NCBI GenBank assembly: GCA_028279365.1
Contig: JANQNX010000009.1
Location: forward strand, 124,001-188,000
Source: Gammaproteobacteria bacterium
GTDB taxonomy: Bacteria; Pseudomonadota; Gammaproteobacteria; Eutrophobiales; Eutrophobiaceae
Length of the DNA: 64,000 bases
Direction of reading: 5' to 3'
The notes below the pieces were generated by a model that saw only the letters and a program-made list of their open reading frames with translations, was not told the DNA's origin and made no database searches. Positions 8,488 to 19,433 of this stretch are shown piece by piece. The position numbers were made by a program, and so were the translations under genes. Position 1 is the stretch's first letter. Every line of letters begins with the position of its first letter.

Positions 8488-9069
8488 ATGGGAAGCAGCT
8501 ATTTTATTCAGGCAGCAGTATTTCTGATACAAGTCGTCTTCGGGCTCTATGTGATTGCTGTGATGTTGCGTTTTATGCTTGCCAGCGTGCGCGCTGATTT
8601 TCACAACCCGCTGTCGCAGTTCATTGTTAAAGTAACGAAGCCACCGTTAACCCCATTGCGAAGAATTATTCCCAGTTATATGCGTATCGACTGGGCAACG
8701 ATTGTACTTTTGTTTATCGTACAAGCCGCTGAACTGTTATTGATTACACTGGTGGCGGCAGGTCGTCTGCCAGCGCTACCCGGCTTATGCGTATTAACCA
8801 TTGCACATCTATTACAAACTGTTATCTATGTGTATATCTTTGTCATCATCGTGCAAGTAATTATTAGCTGGGTAAACCCTGGCGCTTATAACCCGGCTAC
8901 AGTACTGATGTATCAACTGAGCGAACCCATCATGCGACGGGTCAGGAATGTAATTCCACCCGCTGGCGGGTTTGACTGGTCACCGTTAGTGGTATTAATC
9001 GGATTTCAGCTAATGTTGATTTTGTTAGTGTCACCGTTGATGCATATGGGGCAACGGTTAGCGGTTTAG
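8488..9069 (+). CDS. yggT: YggT-family integral membrane protein
   Basis: A 193-residue inner-membrane protein built from two YGGT units. Each has a hydrophobic helix, the motif NPLSQFIVKVTKPPLTPLRR (first unit) or NPATVLMYQLSEPIMRRVRN (second unit), then I-P-x-x-x-x-x-DW/ DWSPLV and another helix. The molecular function is not established; the family is tied to osmotic stress and, in other phyla, to thylakoid or division functions. The start overlaps the tail of proC's SD region, with only two bases between genes. It is the last gene before an intergenic hairpin element. Confidence 0.9.
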   Translation: MGSSYFIQAAVFLIQVVFGLYVIAVMLRFMLASVRADFHNPLSQFIVKVTKPPLTPLRRIIPSYMRIDWATIVLLFIVQAAELLLITLVAAGRLPALPGLCVLTIAHLLQTVIYVYIFVIIVQVIISWVNPGAYNPATVLMYQLSEPIMRRVRNVIPPAGGFDWSPLVVLIGFQLMLILLVSPLMHMGQRLAV

Positions 9070-9099
9070 ATTTTATTCGTTTTTTTCGAATATTTATTT

Positions 9100-9263
9100 C
9101 GCCTGATGGCGAGTATCTTTTCTTTGCTTGGTCAAAGAAAAAATACCAAAAGAAAGACCACCCTAATATCGTTCCTACAGATACCCTCGAAAACGCATGC
9201 TAATCAGGGTCGCGCATATAATCATCCATGATTAATGCGCTCATTTGAACATCCTGTCCAAAT
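9100..9263 (-). repeat. Hairpin-array intergenic element, copy B (inverted relative to C)
   Basis: It occupies most of the 337-base gap between yggT and the next gene. Read on the minus strand: ATTTGGACA / TGTTCAAAT around GGA (9243-9263, one G-U pair); a 13-base-pair stem with one bulge, GCGCAT-TAATCAT / ATGATTA-ATGCGC on the plus strand at 9212-9240, whose minus-strand tip reads ATGGAT; a weak stem with an AGGA loop near 9170; then a long palindrome (9113-9126 with 9133-9146, one mismatch) and CGCC-N4-GGCG (9100-9111). Copy C ends with the same palindrome plus CGCC-N4-GGCG module. Bases 9264-9406 hold only AT-rich upstream sequence of the next gene. Confidence 0.65.
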
Positions 9264-9406
9264 TCCCCTTCTATCATTACGTTTTCTCAGCACGATATAA
9301 GGCGAATTTTCATTATATTTCGAACTTGAGCAAACTAATTTAAAAATGAAGCACCATAATTCTTTCGATACAATATAGGTTTTTATTAGCATGAGATAAT
9401 AGTCAT

Positions 9407-10327
9407 ATGTCTAATATTAAACTTCCAGTTGCTGTTTGTGCTGTTGTGGCAGAAGTATTAAGCGGATCACATGATTCGTTAAATGCCCTATTTGAAACAG
9501 CTGGAGCACCTGGTCCTCCACCCGATCTTGCTCACCATTCAAAATGGAAAACTTGGTTACAAAGAGCTGGTAATGATCCGGAAGTTGATAGTTTAAAAGT
9601 TCTAGGAAACCTAATTGAGGAGTTCATGGATCTTCCCCCACTTAAGAACTCTAATTCGATGGAAAATATTTTTGGTATAGAAACACCAGACCCATTAGAT
9701 GAATATGAAAATAAAAAAGAACGTTTAGTAAATATACTCGAAGAACATGGCTTTAGATATTTTAGAGGAGGAAGAGTAATACAGATTGGTCAATCAGAAC
9801 CAATTGATACCACTCCAATAAATGATAATGCTACAGAGGGTAGTAAACCGTCTTCTCTGGAAGAGTTACTTAGAATAATTATTAGGGGTCTTCCAAGAGC
9901 AATGCAACCCTTGATACACAGAAGAAAGGGAGCCCAATCACTACAATTTACATCAGAATATGATATACAAGATTTACTTCATGCTTTATTACGTCCCTGG
10001 ATATCCGATATTCGTCCAGAAGAATTTTGTCCAAGTTATGCGGGCTCTAATACGAGAATGGATTTTTTACTTCCAACACATAATCTTGTTATTGAAACTA
10101 AAAGAGTTAGAGACAAAAGCCATGCAACTAAAATTGGTAACGAATTGATCATAGATATTGAACATTACCAAAAGCATCAGAATGCTAATCATCTATGGTG
10201 CGTAATTTATGACCCTAATTTATTTATTTCAAATCCAAATGGATTAATCAATGACCTACAAGGACAAAGATCAAGGCCTGAAAGGAATATTAACGTTAAG
10301 GTAATTATTGTTGGTGCAAGCGCTTAA
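9407..10327 (+). CDS. Accessory protein with C-terminal PD-(D/E)XK nuclease-like domain
   Basis: A 306-residue protein of lower GC than its neighbours. Residues 1-125 form a helical domain (PGPPPDLAHHSKWKTWL, LGNLIEEFMDLPP, then ILEEHGFRYFRGGRVI) that resembles N-terminal domains of Abi-type or defence effectors. Residues about 175-300 match a PD-(D/E)XK fold: EYDIQDLLH at 184-192, D219 in TRMDFLL, E230-x-K232 in VIETKR, and HYQ at 253-255. A DNA- or RNA-cleaving effector is the best guess. It stands alone between two inverted hairpin elements, with core genes on either side, so it is a likely horizontally acquired defence island. No partner methylase is present. Confidence 0.7.
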   Translation: MSNIKLPVAVCAVVAEVLSGSHDSLNALFETAGAPGPPPDLAHHSKWKTWLQRAGNDPEVDSLKVLGNLIEEFMDLPPLKNSNSMENIFGIETPDPLDEYENKKERLVNILEEHGFRYFRGGRVIQIGQSEPIDTTPINDNATEGSKPSSLEELLRIIIRGLPRAMQPLIHRRKGAQSLQFTSEYDIQDLLHALLRPWISDIRPEEFCPSYAGSNTRMDFLLPTHNLVIETKRVRDKSHATKIGNELIIDIEHYQKHQNANHLWCVIYDPNLFISNPNGLINDLQGQRSRPERNINVKVIIVGASA

Positions 10328-10388
10328 CTAAGTGTTATTTAATTATCCCCTTTTGACTTGCCGAGGTGTTAATTTATTTCAAGGCTGA

Positions 10389-10553
10389 GCAACAGGACGT
10401 TGCGAAAGCGTATTAGGATAGGAGGTCCGTATGCGCGTGCTTTTAGAAATAAATCAACAACGAGGGTATCGCGCAGCGACAAGTCATTGGGGTGCACTTC
10501 TCTTTGGTTACTTTCTCTTGAGCACGCAAGAGAAAGTAACTCGCCATTAGGCG
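10389..10553 (+). repeat. Hairpin-array intergenic element, copy C
   Basis: Stem GCAAC / GTTGC (10389-10393, 10399-10403) around AGGAC; then GCGTAT / ATGCGC (10408-10413, 10431-10436) enclosing GGA / TCC and a TAGGAGG loop; then a perfect 14-base inverted repeat GTTACTTTCTCTTG / CAAGAGAAAGTAAC (10507-10520, 10527-10540) and CGCC-ATTA-GGCG (10542-10553). The last two modules match copy B on the opposite strand. The element fills most of the 245 bases between the PD-(D/E)XK gene and the ExoIII-family gene. The 14-base palindrome could also act as a terminator stem but lacks a clean T run. Confidence 0.7.
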
Positions 10554-10572
10554 AAAAACAAAATGAAAAGAT

Positions 10573-11346
10573 CTAAATTTCTAAATCATACTCCGTAATC
10601 AACGGTGCATGATCCGAAAACCGCTCATCTTTATAAATCGATACCGAGTTGATTTTATCCTTTAACCCAGGCGTGACTATTTGATAATCAATACGCCACC
10701 CGACGTTATTAGCCCAAGCCTGCCCCCGGTTTGACCACCAGGTATATTGGTCTGGCTCCTGATTTACCACACGAAACGAATCAACCATGCCGACGTTATC
10801 AAACAACTCGTCTAACCAGGCTCGTTCCTCAGGCAGAAAACCGGAGTTCTTTTGATTCGATTTCCAGTTTTTTAGATCGATCTCTTTATGCGCGATGTTC
10901 CAGTCACCGCATAAAATATATTCCCTGCGCTGGCGTCGCATCTTTCGCAACATCGGCATGAATTCATCAAGGAATTCAAATTTAATCGCCTGTCGTTCTT
11001 CACTGGATGAGCCTGAAGGTAAATACAGTGAGACGATACTCAGCTTGCCAAAGTCCACCTGAAGATAACGGCCTTCGCTGTCTGATCGTGGCCAGTCTAA
11101 TTTATCAATTACCTTATCGGGTTTATGTTTACTGTAAACGGCAGTGCCGCTGTACCCCTTCTTTTCCGCGTCATGAAAAAAGGCATGGAAACCCTGCGGA
11201 TTGAGAATTTCATCGACTAGCTGATCAACCTGTGCCTTGGTTTCCTGAATGCAGATTACATCGGCATCCTGTTTCTGCATCCACTCAAAAAACCCTTTCC
11301 GATGTGCGGCGCGTATCCCATTAACATTCACACTAATAACTTTCAC
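10573..11346 (-). CDS. xthA: Exodeoxyribonuclease III-type AP endonuclease at the crc locus
   Basis: A 257-residue EEP-family nuclease. All catalytic residues are present: N7, E35 (IQETK), D148 and N150 (GDWN), and D245-H246 (FSDHAP). It should therefore cleave at abasic sites and/or act as a 3'-5' exonuclease. Position divergent from pyrE is the place where Pseudomonas carries crc, the catabolite-repression protein of the same fold. Segments such as RRQRREYI, DLKNW and ERAWLDELF are strikingly Crc-like, but Crc has lost the metal and catalytic residues kept here. I call it an active nuclease of the Crc lineage; a regulatory role is speculative. Confidence 0.9.
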   Translation of the reverse strand: MKVISVNVNGIRAAHRKGFFEWMQKQDADVICIQETKAQVDQLVDEILNPQGFHAFFHDAEKKGYSGTAVYSKHKPDKVIDKLDWPRSDSEGRYLQVDFGKLSIVSLYLPSGSSSEERQAIKFEFLDEFMPMLRKMRRQRREYILCGDWNIAHKEIDLKNWKSNQKNSGFLPEERAWLDELFDNVGMVDSFRVVNQEPDQYTWWSNRGQAWANNVGWRIDYQIVTPGLKDKINSVSIYKDERFSDHAPLITEYDLEI

Positions 11347-11407
11347 AGCTACCCCCTATATAGTTAGCGAGGTATTATAGGCTTTATTTAAAAACTCTGG
11401 ACGGTTT

Positions 11408-12058
11408 ATGGAACAGTATCAAAAAGACTTCATTGAATTTGCTATTGATATGCAGGTGCTACGTTTTGGTGAATTTACCCTTAAGTCTGGCCGCATCAGT
11501 CCGTACTTTTTTAATAGCGGTTTATTTAATGATGGTAATAGCCTGGCTAAGCTTGGCAGGTTTTATGCGGCCGCAGTGAATCATGCTGGCGTTGAATTCG
11601 ATATGATCTACGGTCCTGCCTACAAGGGTATTCCATTGGCATCGACGATGGCGATTGCCTTTAATGAAATCCATAATAAGAGCTACCCGTTTTGTTTTAA
11701 TCGCAAAGAAGTGAAAGACCATGGTGAGGGCGGTATCACGTTTGGAGCAGAAATCAGCGGCAAGGTATTAATCATTGATGATGTCATCTCTGCCGGTACA
11801 TCTGTACGCGAATCGATCGATATTATTTCCAAATTGGGCGGATCTACAATCGGCGCCGTTGTTGCAGTTGACCGCCAGGAACGTGGTCAGGGAGAGACTT
11901 CTGCCATACAGGAAGTGGAACAAGTGCATGGAATTAACGTCATAAGTATTATCAAGCTGGAAAATATTGTGCAATATTTACAGGAGCATGGCGAAATGCA
12001 ATCTCATCTGGATGCTATTGAAACCTACCGTGAACAATACGGCACAGCCAAGACATGA
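11408..12058 (+). CDS. pyrE: Orotate phosphoribosyltransferase
   Basis: A 216-residue type I phosphoribosyltransferase that converts orotate and PRPP to OMP in pyrimidine synthesis. The PRPP loop is [13 protein letters not shown] (120-132), and [13 protein letters not shown] (97-109) is the OPRT catalytic loop with its lysines. [11 protein letters not shown] (68-78) is the other substrate block. Length and motif order fit the enterobacterial/pseudomonad enzyme. The start has only a weak purine-rich SD. Sixty-one bases separate it from the divergent ExoIII-family gene. Confidence 0.97.
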   Translation: MEQYQKDFIEFAIDMQVLRFGEFTLKSGRISPYFFNSGLFNDGNSLAKLGRFYAAAVNHAGVEFDMIYGPAYKGIPLASTMAIAFNEIHNKSYPFCFNRKEVKDHGEGGITFGAEISGKVLIIDDVISAGTSVRESIDIISKLGGSTIGAVVAVDRQERGQGETSAIQEVEQVHGINVISIIKLENIVQYLQEHGEMQSHLDAIETYREQYGTAKT

Positions 12059-12124
12059 GCCATTGAGCATACTATAATCAAATAAAAAATTAATTGCTGA
12101 CACCTATTACCCCCAGGAGGCCGC

Positions 12125-12751
12125 ATGAACCATCATATTTTTAAACTTGCAACGCTTTGCATCGCCATCAGCGGTTTGTTGATGTCTGTATCGGTGCAAG
12201 CCCGTATGAAGTGCTGGACTAACAACGAGGGCGTTCGCGAATGTGGCGATAAGGTTCCGCCCGAATTTGCGCAAAAAGGCCATCAGGAAATCGGTAAAGG
12301 CGGATTGGTCAGAGAAGAAACCAAACGTGTAAAAACACCGGAAGAATTAGCCGAAGAGGAACGTTTAGCAAAACTTGAAGCTGAAAGGAAGAAAGCAGAA
12401 GAAGAGAAAAAACAGCAGGATAAAATATTATTGCAAACCTTTGGTAGCGTCGGTGATATCGAACGCGCCAGAGATGATCGGATCAACGCGATCGAAGCGA
12501 CAATTAAACTGACCATGGCAAGAAATGAAAAAATTCAGGCCGATCTGGATAAGCGAATTGCAAAAGCAGCAGCCGATGAACGCGCTGGTAAAACACCCTC
12601 CGAGGCCTTATTAAAGGATATTGACTCGTTACGACGACAGATAAGCAATAATAATGAGTTCATTGAAGATAAACGTGTTGAACAAGAAGAAATCAAAAAA
12701 TCACACGCAGTCGATATCGCGCGTTACAAAAAACTGAAAGGAATCGAGTAG
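12125..12751 (+). CDS. Exported DUF4124-like protein with long coiled coil
   Basis: A 208-residue protein with a signal peptide (hydrophobic 8-24, cleavage near VQA-RM). The mature N-terminus MKCWTNNEGVRECGDKVPPEF resembles the short DUF4124 domain, including a Cys pair. Residues about 70-208 are charged and alanine/glutamate-rich heptads, predicting a coiled coil. AGGAGG lies just before the ATG. A periplasmic or envelope-associated structural role is likely, but no partner can be named. It is convergent with slmA, 13 bases away. Confidence 0.75.
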   Translation: MNHHIFKLATLCIAISGLLMSVSVQARMKCWTNNEGVRECGDKVPPEFAQKGHQEIGKGGLVREETKRVKTPEELAEEERLAKLEAERKKAEEEKKQQDKILLQTFGSVGDIERARDDRINAIEATIKLTMARNEKIQADLDKRIAKAAADERAGKTPSEALLKDIDSLRRQISNNNEFIEDKRVEQEEIKKSHAVDIARYKKLKGIE

Positions 12752-12764
12752 TTATTGTCTGAAA

Positions 12765-14281
<1,517 letters not shown>

Positions 14282-14316
14282 TCAAACTGCCGCTGTGTTG
14301 TTTTATTTAGCCAATA

Positions 14317-16857
14317 TCAAAACGGTAATTTGATATCCGCATTAACAAAATGAATTGCTTCCTTGAAAATGCCTTGGATACGTTCTAATGCCGCCTGATT
14401 TTCACCTTCAAATCGCAGAATAATATTCGGCGAGGTGTTCGATGGTCGGGCCAGACCCCAACCATCTTTGTATTCGATACGGACCCCGTCAATATCAAAC
14501 ACTTCTCCATCAGTTGAACCATGCATTTTTTCAATTAATGCCGCCATAAATGTACCGTGATCTTTCTCCGCTAATGGCATACGCAATTCAGGGGTAGACA
14601 CACCATCGGGAAGTTCCGCGAACATTTCCGTTGGTTTCTGTTTGGCGTTGGTGAAAATTTCAATGAATCTGGCCGCGGTATAGAGCGCATCATCAAAACC
14701 GTACCAGCGTTCTTTGAAGAAAATATGCCCACTCATTTCCCCGGCAAGCGGCGCTTCAACTTCTTTCATTTTTGACTTGATTAATGAATGTCCGGTCTTC
14801 CACATCAGTGGCTTGCCACCAAATGTTTCGATGATGGTTCTTAAATAACGGCTACATTTCACATCATAAATAATTGAAGCGCCGGCGTTACGAGACAACA
14901 CGTCTTTTGCCAACAGCATCATTTGTCTGTCTGGCCAGATAATCGTGCCCTCAGCATCGACCACACCTAACCGATCGCCATCACCATCAAAGGCAAAACC
15001 CACGTCGGCATTTTCCGCCTTCACCTTGCCAATAAGATCCTGCATATTTTCCGGCTGGCTGGGGTCGGGATGATGGTTCGGAAAAGTCCCGTCTATATCA
15101 CAATGAATTTCTATTACATCATGACCTATTGCGTTTAATAATTGAGGCGCCAACACACCTGCCACACCATTACCACAATCCACGACAATCTTCAGTGATG
15201 CGCCGAGGGCAACGGGAATATCTTCTGAAATTCGTCTTATATAGTCGGCATTAATATCCGCATTGCGTAAGGATCCCTGACCTGATGCATAGTCAGCAGT
15301 CTCAGTGCGTTTTTTTATTTCCTGAATATCATCACCACTGAGTGTATTACCACCCAGCATCATCTTCAGACCATTGTATTCGGATGGGTTGTGGCTGCCG
15401 GTCACCATTACACCGCTACCGGTTTCAAGGTGATAAGTAGCAAAATACAAAACCGGCGTCGGCACCATGCCGATATCAATGACATCACGTCCAGTGCTTC
15501 TTAATCCTTCAATCAATGCATCAGTCAAATCCTGACCGGTGGTTCTGCCATCTCTACCGACAACCAATGTTTGTTGACCCTTTTCGCTTGCCATCGTACC
15601 CAATGCCTTTGCAATCTCGGATACGGCTTCGACAGTCAGTGTTTCTCCCACGACACCACGTATGTCATAGGTCCTGAAAATAACCGGGTCGATATCGATA
15701 GCCTTTGGCTTTGGTTTCGGCTGCGGTGTTTCATCTTCAGCCGATAAAGGTACGACTTGGGTAATATCATCAGCAGGCGCCTGTGCTTTCTTGGCCGGTG
15801 CTTTAGGCTTGGCAATCATGGTGACGTCATCGCCTTCCATACCCTGCGATAGGGGTTTCGGGTTCGAGGTGATACGATCACCTTCCGGCAAATGTGGAAT
15901 CCATTTTTTTACGCCAGCATGCGCACCTTCAACGATGGCTCTTACAGCGCCCTCATAAGTGACGGTAGAAATTTTTCCTTTTTTCGAACTACCGCCACCA
16001 CCTCGCTTCTTTAACAGAAGCAAGCCGCCACCAATTAATAATATTCCAATCAATACAACAGCAATGATTGGCAATAGCGAACTTGACTCCGAAGAGGCAG
16101 GCGCAAGTAATTCATCAGCAGTCCACAAGGCAATGATCCAACGCGTATCATCGACACTGACTGTCATCGCTTCACCTTGTCGATAACCTGCGTCACCGGC
16201 CTTGGCTAAAACAATATTCTTTCCGGAAGCCCGCTGCGCTAATTCGATATAAGTGTTAGCAGGTGCGATCCCTTCAACCAGTTCACTAAAAACATCAACA
16301 TTAAGACTAAGATGTAATAAACCCACCAGTTCCAACGCAGGGTTGACCACACGTTCAATAACAACGATATGCTGTTTCGGTGAGCCAAATAACAATACTT
16401 CAGAGTTAACCTGATTGGTTTTCTCCGCCTTGTTCAGTAGATCCATTGAGGCATAGCTCAACGGCGGATTACTTTCCGTATCGAGTTGATAACTTCCGGG
16501 TAACAAATAACGTAATTTCAGGACATGAGGAAAGCCAGACTGTTTTTGATTAGCAGCAGCTTCCAACGCGGCAGTATCAGCTGACTCAAATAAACTGATC
16601 GTCGCCTGATCTTTTGCCAGCTCTTTTAATTGTGCAGTAATGGCAGCGTATTTAGTCCGAACCTCGGTCGCAACGCTACGGGCTTTTTCGTCCTTTGCAG
16701 CCATCGCAGCCTGCTCCGCACCGGTAGACATCTTTGAATAAACAATCCAGCCAACGACACCAACCGCAGCAATGAGCGCAAATACGGATACGCCAATAAT
16801 GGCATTCCTTACGGTTCTTCGTTTAAATCGTCGATTGGTAACCGGACCTTCAACCAT
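14317..16857 (-). CDS. algC: Phosphomannomutase/phosphoglucomutase AlgC with N-terminal membrane domain
   Basis: I place the start at 16857 ([10 protein letters not shown]), because AGGAGAG lies five bases upstream and the ATG overlaps the dut stop; the open frame runs 16 codons further without an SD. That gives 846 residues. A transmembrane helix near 19-43 and a second near 260-283 enclose an extracytoplasmic domain of about 220 residues. A low-complexity linker follows, then the hexose mutase from about residue 390: TYDIRG, the phosphoserine loop [11 protein letters not shown], metal loop [14 protein letters not shown] and the C-terminal RPSNTSP. It makes mannose-1-P or glucose-1-P for polysaccharide and LPS. 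The membrane part may sense something; that is inference. Confidence 0.92.
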   Translation of the reverse strand: MVEGPVTNRRFKRRTVRNAIIGVSVFALIAAVGVVGWIVYSKMSTGAEQAAMAAKDEKARSVATEVRTKYAAITAQLKELAKDQATISLFESADTAALEAAANQKQSGFPHVLKLRYLLPGSYQLDTESNPPLSYASMDLLNKAEKTNQVNSEVLLFGSPKQHIVVIERVVNPALELVGLLHLSLNVDVFSELVEGIAPANTYIELAQRASGKNIVLAKAGDAGYRQGEAMTVSVDDTRWIIALWTADELLAPASSESSSLLPIIAVVLIGILLIGGGLLLLKKRGGGGSSKKGKISTVTYEGAVRAIVEGAHAGVKKWIPHLPEGDRITSNPKPLSQGMEGDDVTMIAKPKAPAKKAQAPADDITQVVPLSAEDETPQPKPKPKAIDIDPVIFRTYDIRGVVGETLTVEAVSEIAKALGTMASEKGQQTLVVGRDGRTTGQDLTDALIEGLRSTGRDVIDIGMVPTPVLYFATYHLETGSGVMVTGSHNPSEYNGLKMMLGGNTLSGDDIQEIKKRTETADYASGQGSLRNADINADYIRRISEDIPVALGASLKIVVDCGNGVAGVLAPQLLNAIGHDVIEIHCDIDGTFPNHHPDPSQPENMQDLIGKVKAENADVGFAFDGDGDRLGVVDAEGTIIWPDRQMMLLAKDVLSRNAGASIIYDVKCSRYLRTIIETFGGKPLMWKTGHSLIKSKMKEVEAPLAGEMSGHIFFKERWYGFDDALYTAARFIEIFTNAKQKPTEMFAELPDGVSTPELRMPLAEKDHGTFMAALIEKMHGSTDGEVFDIDGVRIEYKDGWGLARPSNTSPNIILRFEGENQAALERIQGIFKEAIHFVNADIKLPF

Positions 16858-17332
16858 CAATACTCTCCTGTGCACGCTGAGACAGGCCCGTATGACCGAA
16901 CCCACCTTCGCCTCTTTCTGTCTCGCTAAATGATTTTACGAATTCAAACTTTGCTTGTACCACCGGCACTATCACCATCTGGGCAATTCTATCGCCAGGA
17001 TTGATAGTGAATGTGCTATTGCCACGATTCCAGCAGGAAACAAAGATTTCGCCTTGATAATCTGAATCGATCAAACCAGTCAAATTGCCGAGCACAATAC
17101 CATGTTTATGACCCAATCCGGAACGAGGCAATAGCATGGCGGCATAACCCGGATCCTGAATATAAATAGCAAAGCCAGCCGGCACCAATGAGGTCTCACC
17201 GGGCGCCAGGATCAAGCATTGGTCAAGACAGGCACAAATATCCAGTCCAGCCGAACCCGACGTGGCATAATCAGGCATCGCGAATTCCTTGCCCAAGCGC
17301 GGATCAATGAGTTTGATTTGAATTTTTTGCAT
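16850..17332 (-). CDS. dut: Deoxyuridine 5'-triphosphate nucleotidohydrolase
   Basis: Trimeric dUTPase, 160 residues from the ATG at 17332 ([12 protein letters not shown]). The open frame extends eight codons upstream, but the family begins here. All five motifs are visible: SAGLDI (1), [10 protein letters not shown] (2), [11 protein letters not shown] with the catalytic Asp (3), [12 protein letters not shown] (4) and the flexible Gly-rich tail [11 protein letters not shown] (5). It hydrolyses dUTP to dUMP and pyrophosphate. It overlaps the end of coaBC by 29 bases and the start of algC by 8, so translation is probably coupled along the operon. Confidence 0.96.
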   Translation of the reverse strand: MQKIQIKLIDPRLGKEFAMPDYATSGSAGLDICACLDQCLILAPGETSLVPAGFAIYIQDPGYAAMLLPRSGLGHKHGIVLGNLTGLIDSDYQGEIFVSCWNRGNSTFTINPGDRIAQMVIVPVVQAKFEFVKSFSETERGEGGFGHTGLSQRAQESIDG

Positions 17333-18518
17333 GATATCGCTCAGCGACCAAGGCAATGAGGTCTCTTGCTAACTTGTTTTTATGCGTTTGCGGCAGCTGT
17401 TGACTGCCATCTTCCCAATAAACATTCAGGGCATTTTCGTCACTATCAAAGCCTAACTGATCGCCGACACGATTGGCGGCAATCATATCAATCTGCTTTG
17501 CTTTCAGTTTCGCCAGGGCATTCACCTCGAGGTTTTGCGTCTCTGCGGCAAAACCGACAGTAAACGGCGCATCTTTTATCGCAGCAACACTGGCAAGAAT
17601 ATCAGGATTCTTTTTTAAGTTAAGCTGTAGCTCATCGCTGGTTTTTTTGATCTTATGTTGAGCGGCATTGTCAATACGATAGTCTGCCACCGCCGCTGCC
17701 GCGATAAAGATATCGGTGTGTGCTATCTGTTGCATGACGGCCTGATGCATCTCGTTGGCCGTCAATACCTGGTTCACATGACTATGCTCAGGGAAATCCA
17801 GCTGAATCGGGCCGGAAACCAACGAAACATCGGCACCAGCCTCAATCGCAGCATTGGCCAACGCCAAACCCATCTTGCCTGAACTCTTATTACTAATGTA
17901 GCGCACTGGATCAATCGCCTCACGGGTCGGTCCAGCGGTAATTAGTAGTCGAGAACCACTTAACACGCCAGTGTTAAACATTGCGCCAATATCCTTAATA
18001 ATCTCTTCAGGCTCACGCATTCGACCGGGACCGTTTTCACCGCAAGCCTGATCGCCACTATCAGGCCCAGACATGCTGATATTTCTCGCCAACAGAGTTT
18101 GATAATTAGCCTGAGTGGCACTGTTCATCCACATTTGATGATTCATCGCTGGTGCCAGCAATATCGGCGCCTCGCTGGCAAGACAGAGAGTGCTTAATAA
18201 ATCGTCTGCGATACCATGGCCGAGTTTGGCCATAAAATTAGCACTGGCAGGCGCAACGACGATGACATCGGCCCACCTTGCCAATTCGATGTGCCCCATG
18301 GCGGCTTCAGCCGCAGGATCGAGTAAGTCGCTGTGTACCTCACGACCGGACAAAGCTTGTAAGGTCAGCGGCGTAATAAACTCACAGGCAGATTGAGTCA
18401 TCACGACTCTCACATCCGCCTGATACTGTCGGAGCAAACGCACTAATATCGCAGCCTTGTAAGCCGCAATGCCGCCAGTAATACCGAGTAAAACTCGTTT
18501 GTTTTTTAATTGGTACAT
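17304..18518 (-). CDS. coaBC: Bifunctional phosphopantothenoylcysteine decarboxylase/synthetase
   Basis: A 404-residue two-domain enzyme of coenzyme A synthesis. Residues 1-185 form the FMN-dependent CoaC decarboxylase ([21 protein letters not shown], and the active-site [13 protein letters not shown]). The rest is the CTP-dependent CoaB ligase ([36 protein letters not shown], and the KIKK motif). Full length, nothing missing. It is the first gene of the minus-strand run coaBC-dut-algC-argB-slmA and is divergent from radC across 98 bases, the order known from many gammaproteobacteria. Confidence 0.96.
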   Translation of the reverse strand: MYQLKNKRVLLGITGGIAAYKAAILVRLLRQYQADVRVVMTQSACEFITPLTLQALSGREVHSDLLDPAAEAAMGHIELARWADVIVVAPASANFMAKLGHGIADDLLSTLCLASEAPILLAPAMNHQMWMNSATQANYQTLLARNISMSGPDSGDQACGENGPGRMREPEEIIKDIGAMFNTGVLSGSRLLITAGPTREAIDPVRYISNKSSGKMGLALANAAIEAGADVSLVSGPIQLDFPEHSHVNQVLTANEMHQAVMQQIAHTDIFIAAAAVADYRIDNAAQHKIKKTSDELQLNLKKNPDILASVAAIKDAPFTVGFAAETQNLEVNALAKLKAKQIDMIAANRVGDQLGFDSDENALNVYWEDGSQQLPQTHKNKLARDLIALVAERYHAKNSNQTH

Positions 18519-18616
18519 AATTCGGCGATTTTACATTAATATTTAACGGCTGTGGTGTGCAGATTAAGCATGCACTTACAAACTTAATAAAACATTAATA
18601 ACTAGGGAGGGTTGTG

Positions 18617-19291
18617 ATGTCGATTAATTCGTGGCCGCTGGATGAAAGACCCAGGGAAAAATTACTAAAAAAGGGCCCTGCTGCACTATCTGATGCTGAA
18701 ATTCTGGCCATTTTCCTGCGCATTGGGCGTGAAGGCAGTACCGCAGTGGATCTCGCCAGGGAGTTGATAGATCGCCATGGGAGCCTGAAAACGCTAATCG
18801 ATACCGATCAAAAGGAATTTTGCGCTACCAAGGGACTGGGGCTGGTTAAATATATTCAGATTCAAGCTGCGATTGAACTAGGGCGACGCTATCTACAGGC
18901 GGAGCTGGAAGTGAGTGATGCTTTCACCAACCCAAAGCTGACATGCGAGTTTCTCAGCATGAAGCTCAGGGCCTATCCCTATGAAGTCTTCGCCTGTCTA
19001 TATCTGGATAATCGCCACCGACTTATTTGTTTTGAAGAATTATTTAACGGCACTATCGATACCGCGCAGGTACATGCCAGAGAGGTGCTAAGGGCCGCCA
19101 TCAAGCACAATGCCGCTGCCGTCATCTTTTCGCATAACCATCCCTCTGGTGTGGCCGAACCGAGTCAAGCGGACATTCAATTGACAAAGGAATTGAAGCG
19201 GGCACTGGCTTTTATCGATGTGCGGGTACTTGATCATATAGTCATCGGTGATAATGAGGCCGTTTCGCTGGCAGAACGTGGGCTGATCTAG
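18617..19291 (+). CDS. radC: RadC-family JAB-domain protein
   Basis: A 224-residue RadC/YicR protein. The N-terminal helix-hairpin-helix-like part (LSDAEILAIFLRIG) is followed by a JAMM metalloprotease-like domain with H-x-H (SHNHPSG, 172-178) and the Asp eleven residues on (SQAD). Metal ligands are intact. The family's real function is unsettled; the old link to recombination repair is not secure. A GTG at 18614 is also in frame, but AGGGAGG (18604-18611) is placed for the ATG at 18617. Divergent from coaBC and upstream of rpmBG, as in most gammaproteobacteria. Confidence 0.92.
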   Translation: MSINSWPLDERPREKLLKKGPAALSDAEILAIFLRIGREGSTAVDLARELIDRHGSLKTLIDTDQKEFCATKGLGLVKYIQIQAAIELGRRYLQAELEVSDAFTNPKLTCEFLSMKLRAYPYEVFACLYLDNRHRLICFEELFNGTIDTAQVHAREVLRAAIKHNAAAVIFSHNHPSGVAEPSQADIQLTKELKRALAFIDVRVLDHIVIGDNEAVSLAERGLI

Positions 19292-19433
19292 GCTGCGGCT
19301 GTAAACACGCTATATGCGGCGAAACAGTAATAAGCCTGGCTGGTTCACAGGCTAGCATGATCCAAGGCTTGGATCCGGCATTCAATCCATGTACAATCCG
19401 CGCTCTTTTTTATTGAGTTTGACGAGAACAACA

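Noticed and set aside
10431..10550. 39-codon plus-strand ORF with AGGAGG upstream
   Set aside because: It runs through the stem-loops of element C, so its peptide (GYFLLSTQEKVTRH end) is a by-product of the palindrome.
16858..16905. Sixteen-codon extension of algC
   Set aside because: It lies wholly inside dut with no SD; the ATG at 16857 has AGGAGAG.
19360..19376. GATCCAAGGCTTGGATC palindrome upstream of rpmB
   Set aside because: Short and without a known regulator; likely a restriction-like chance palindrome.
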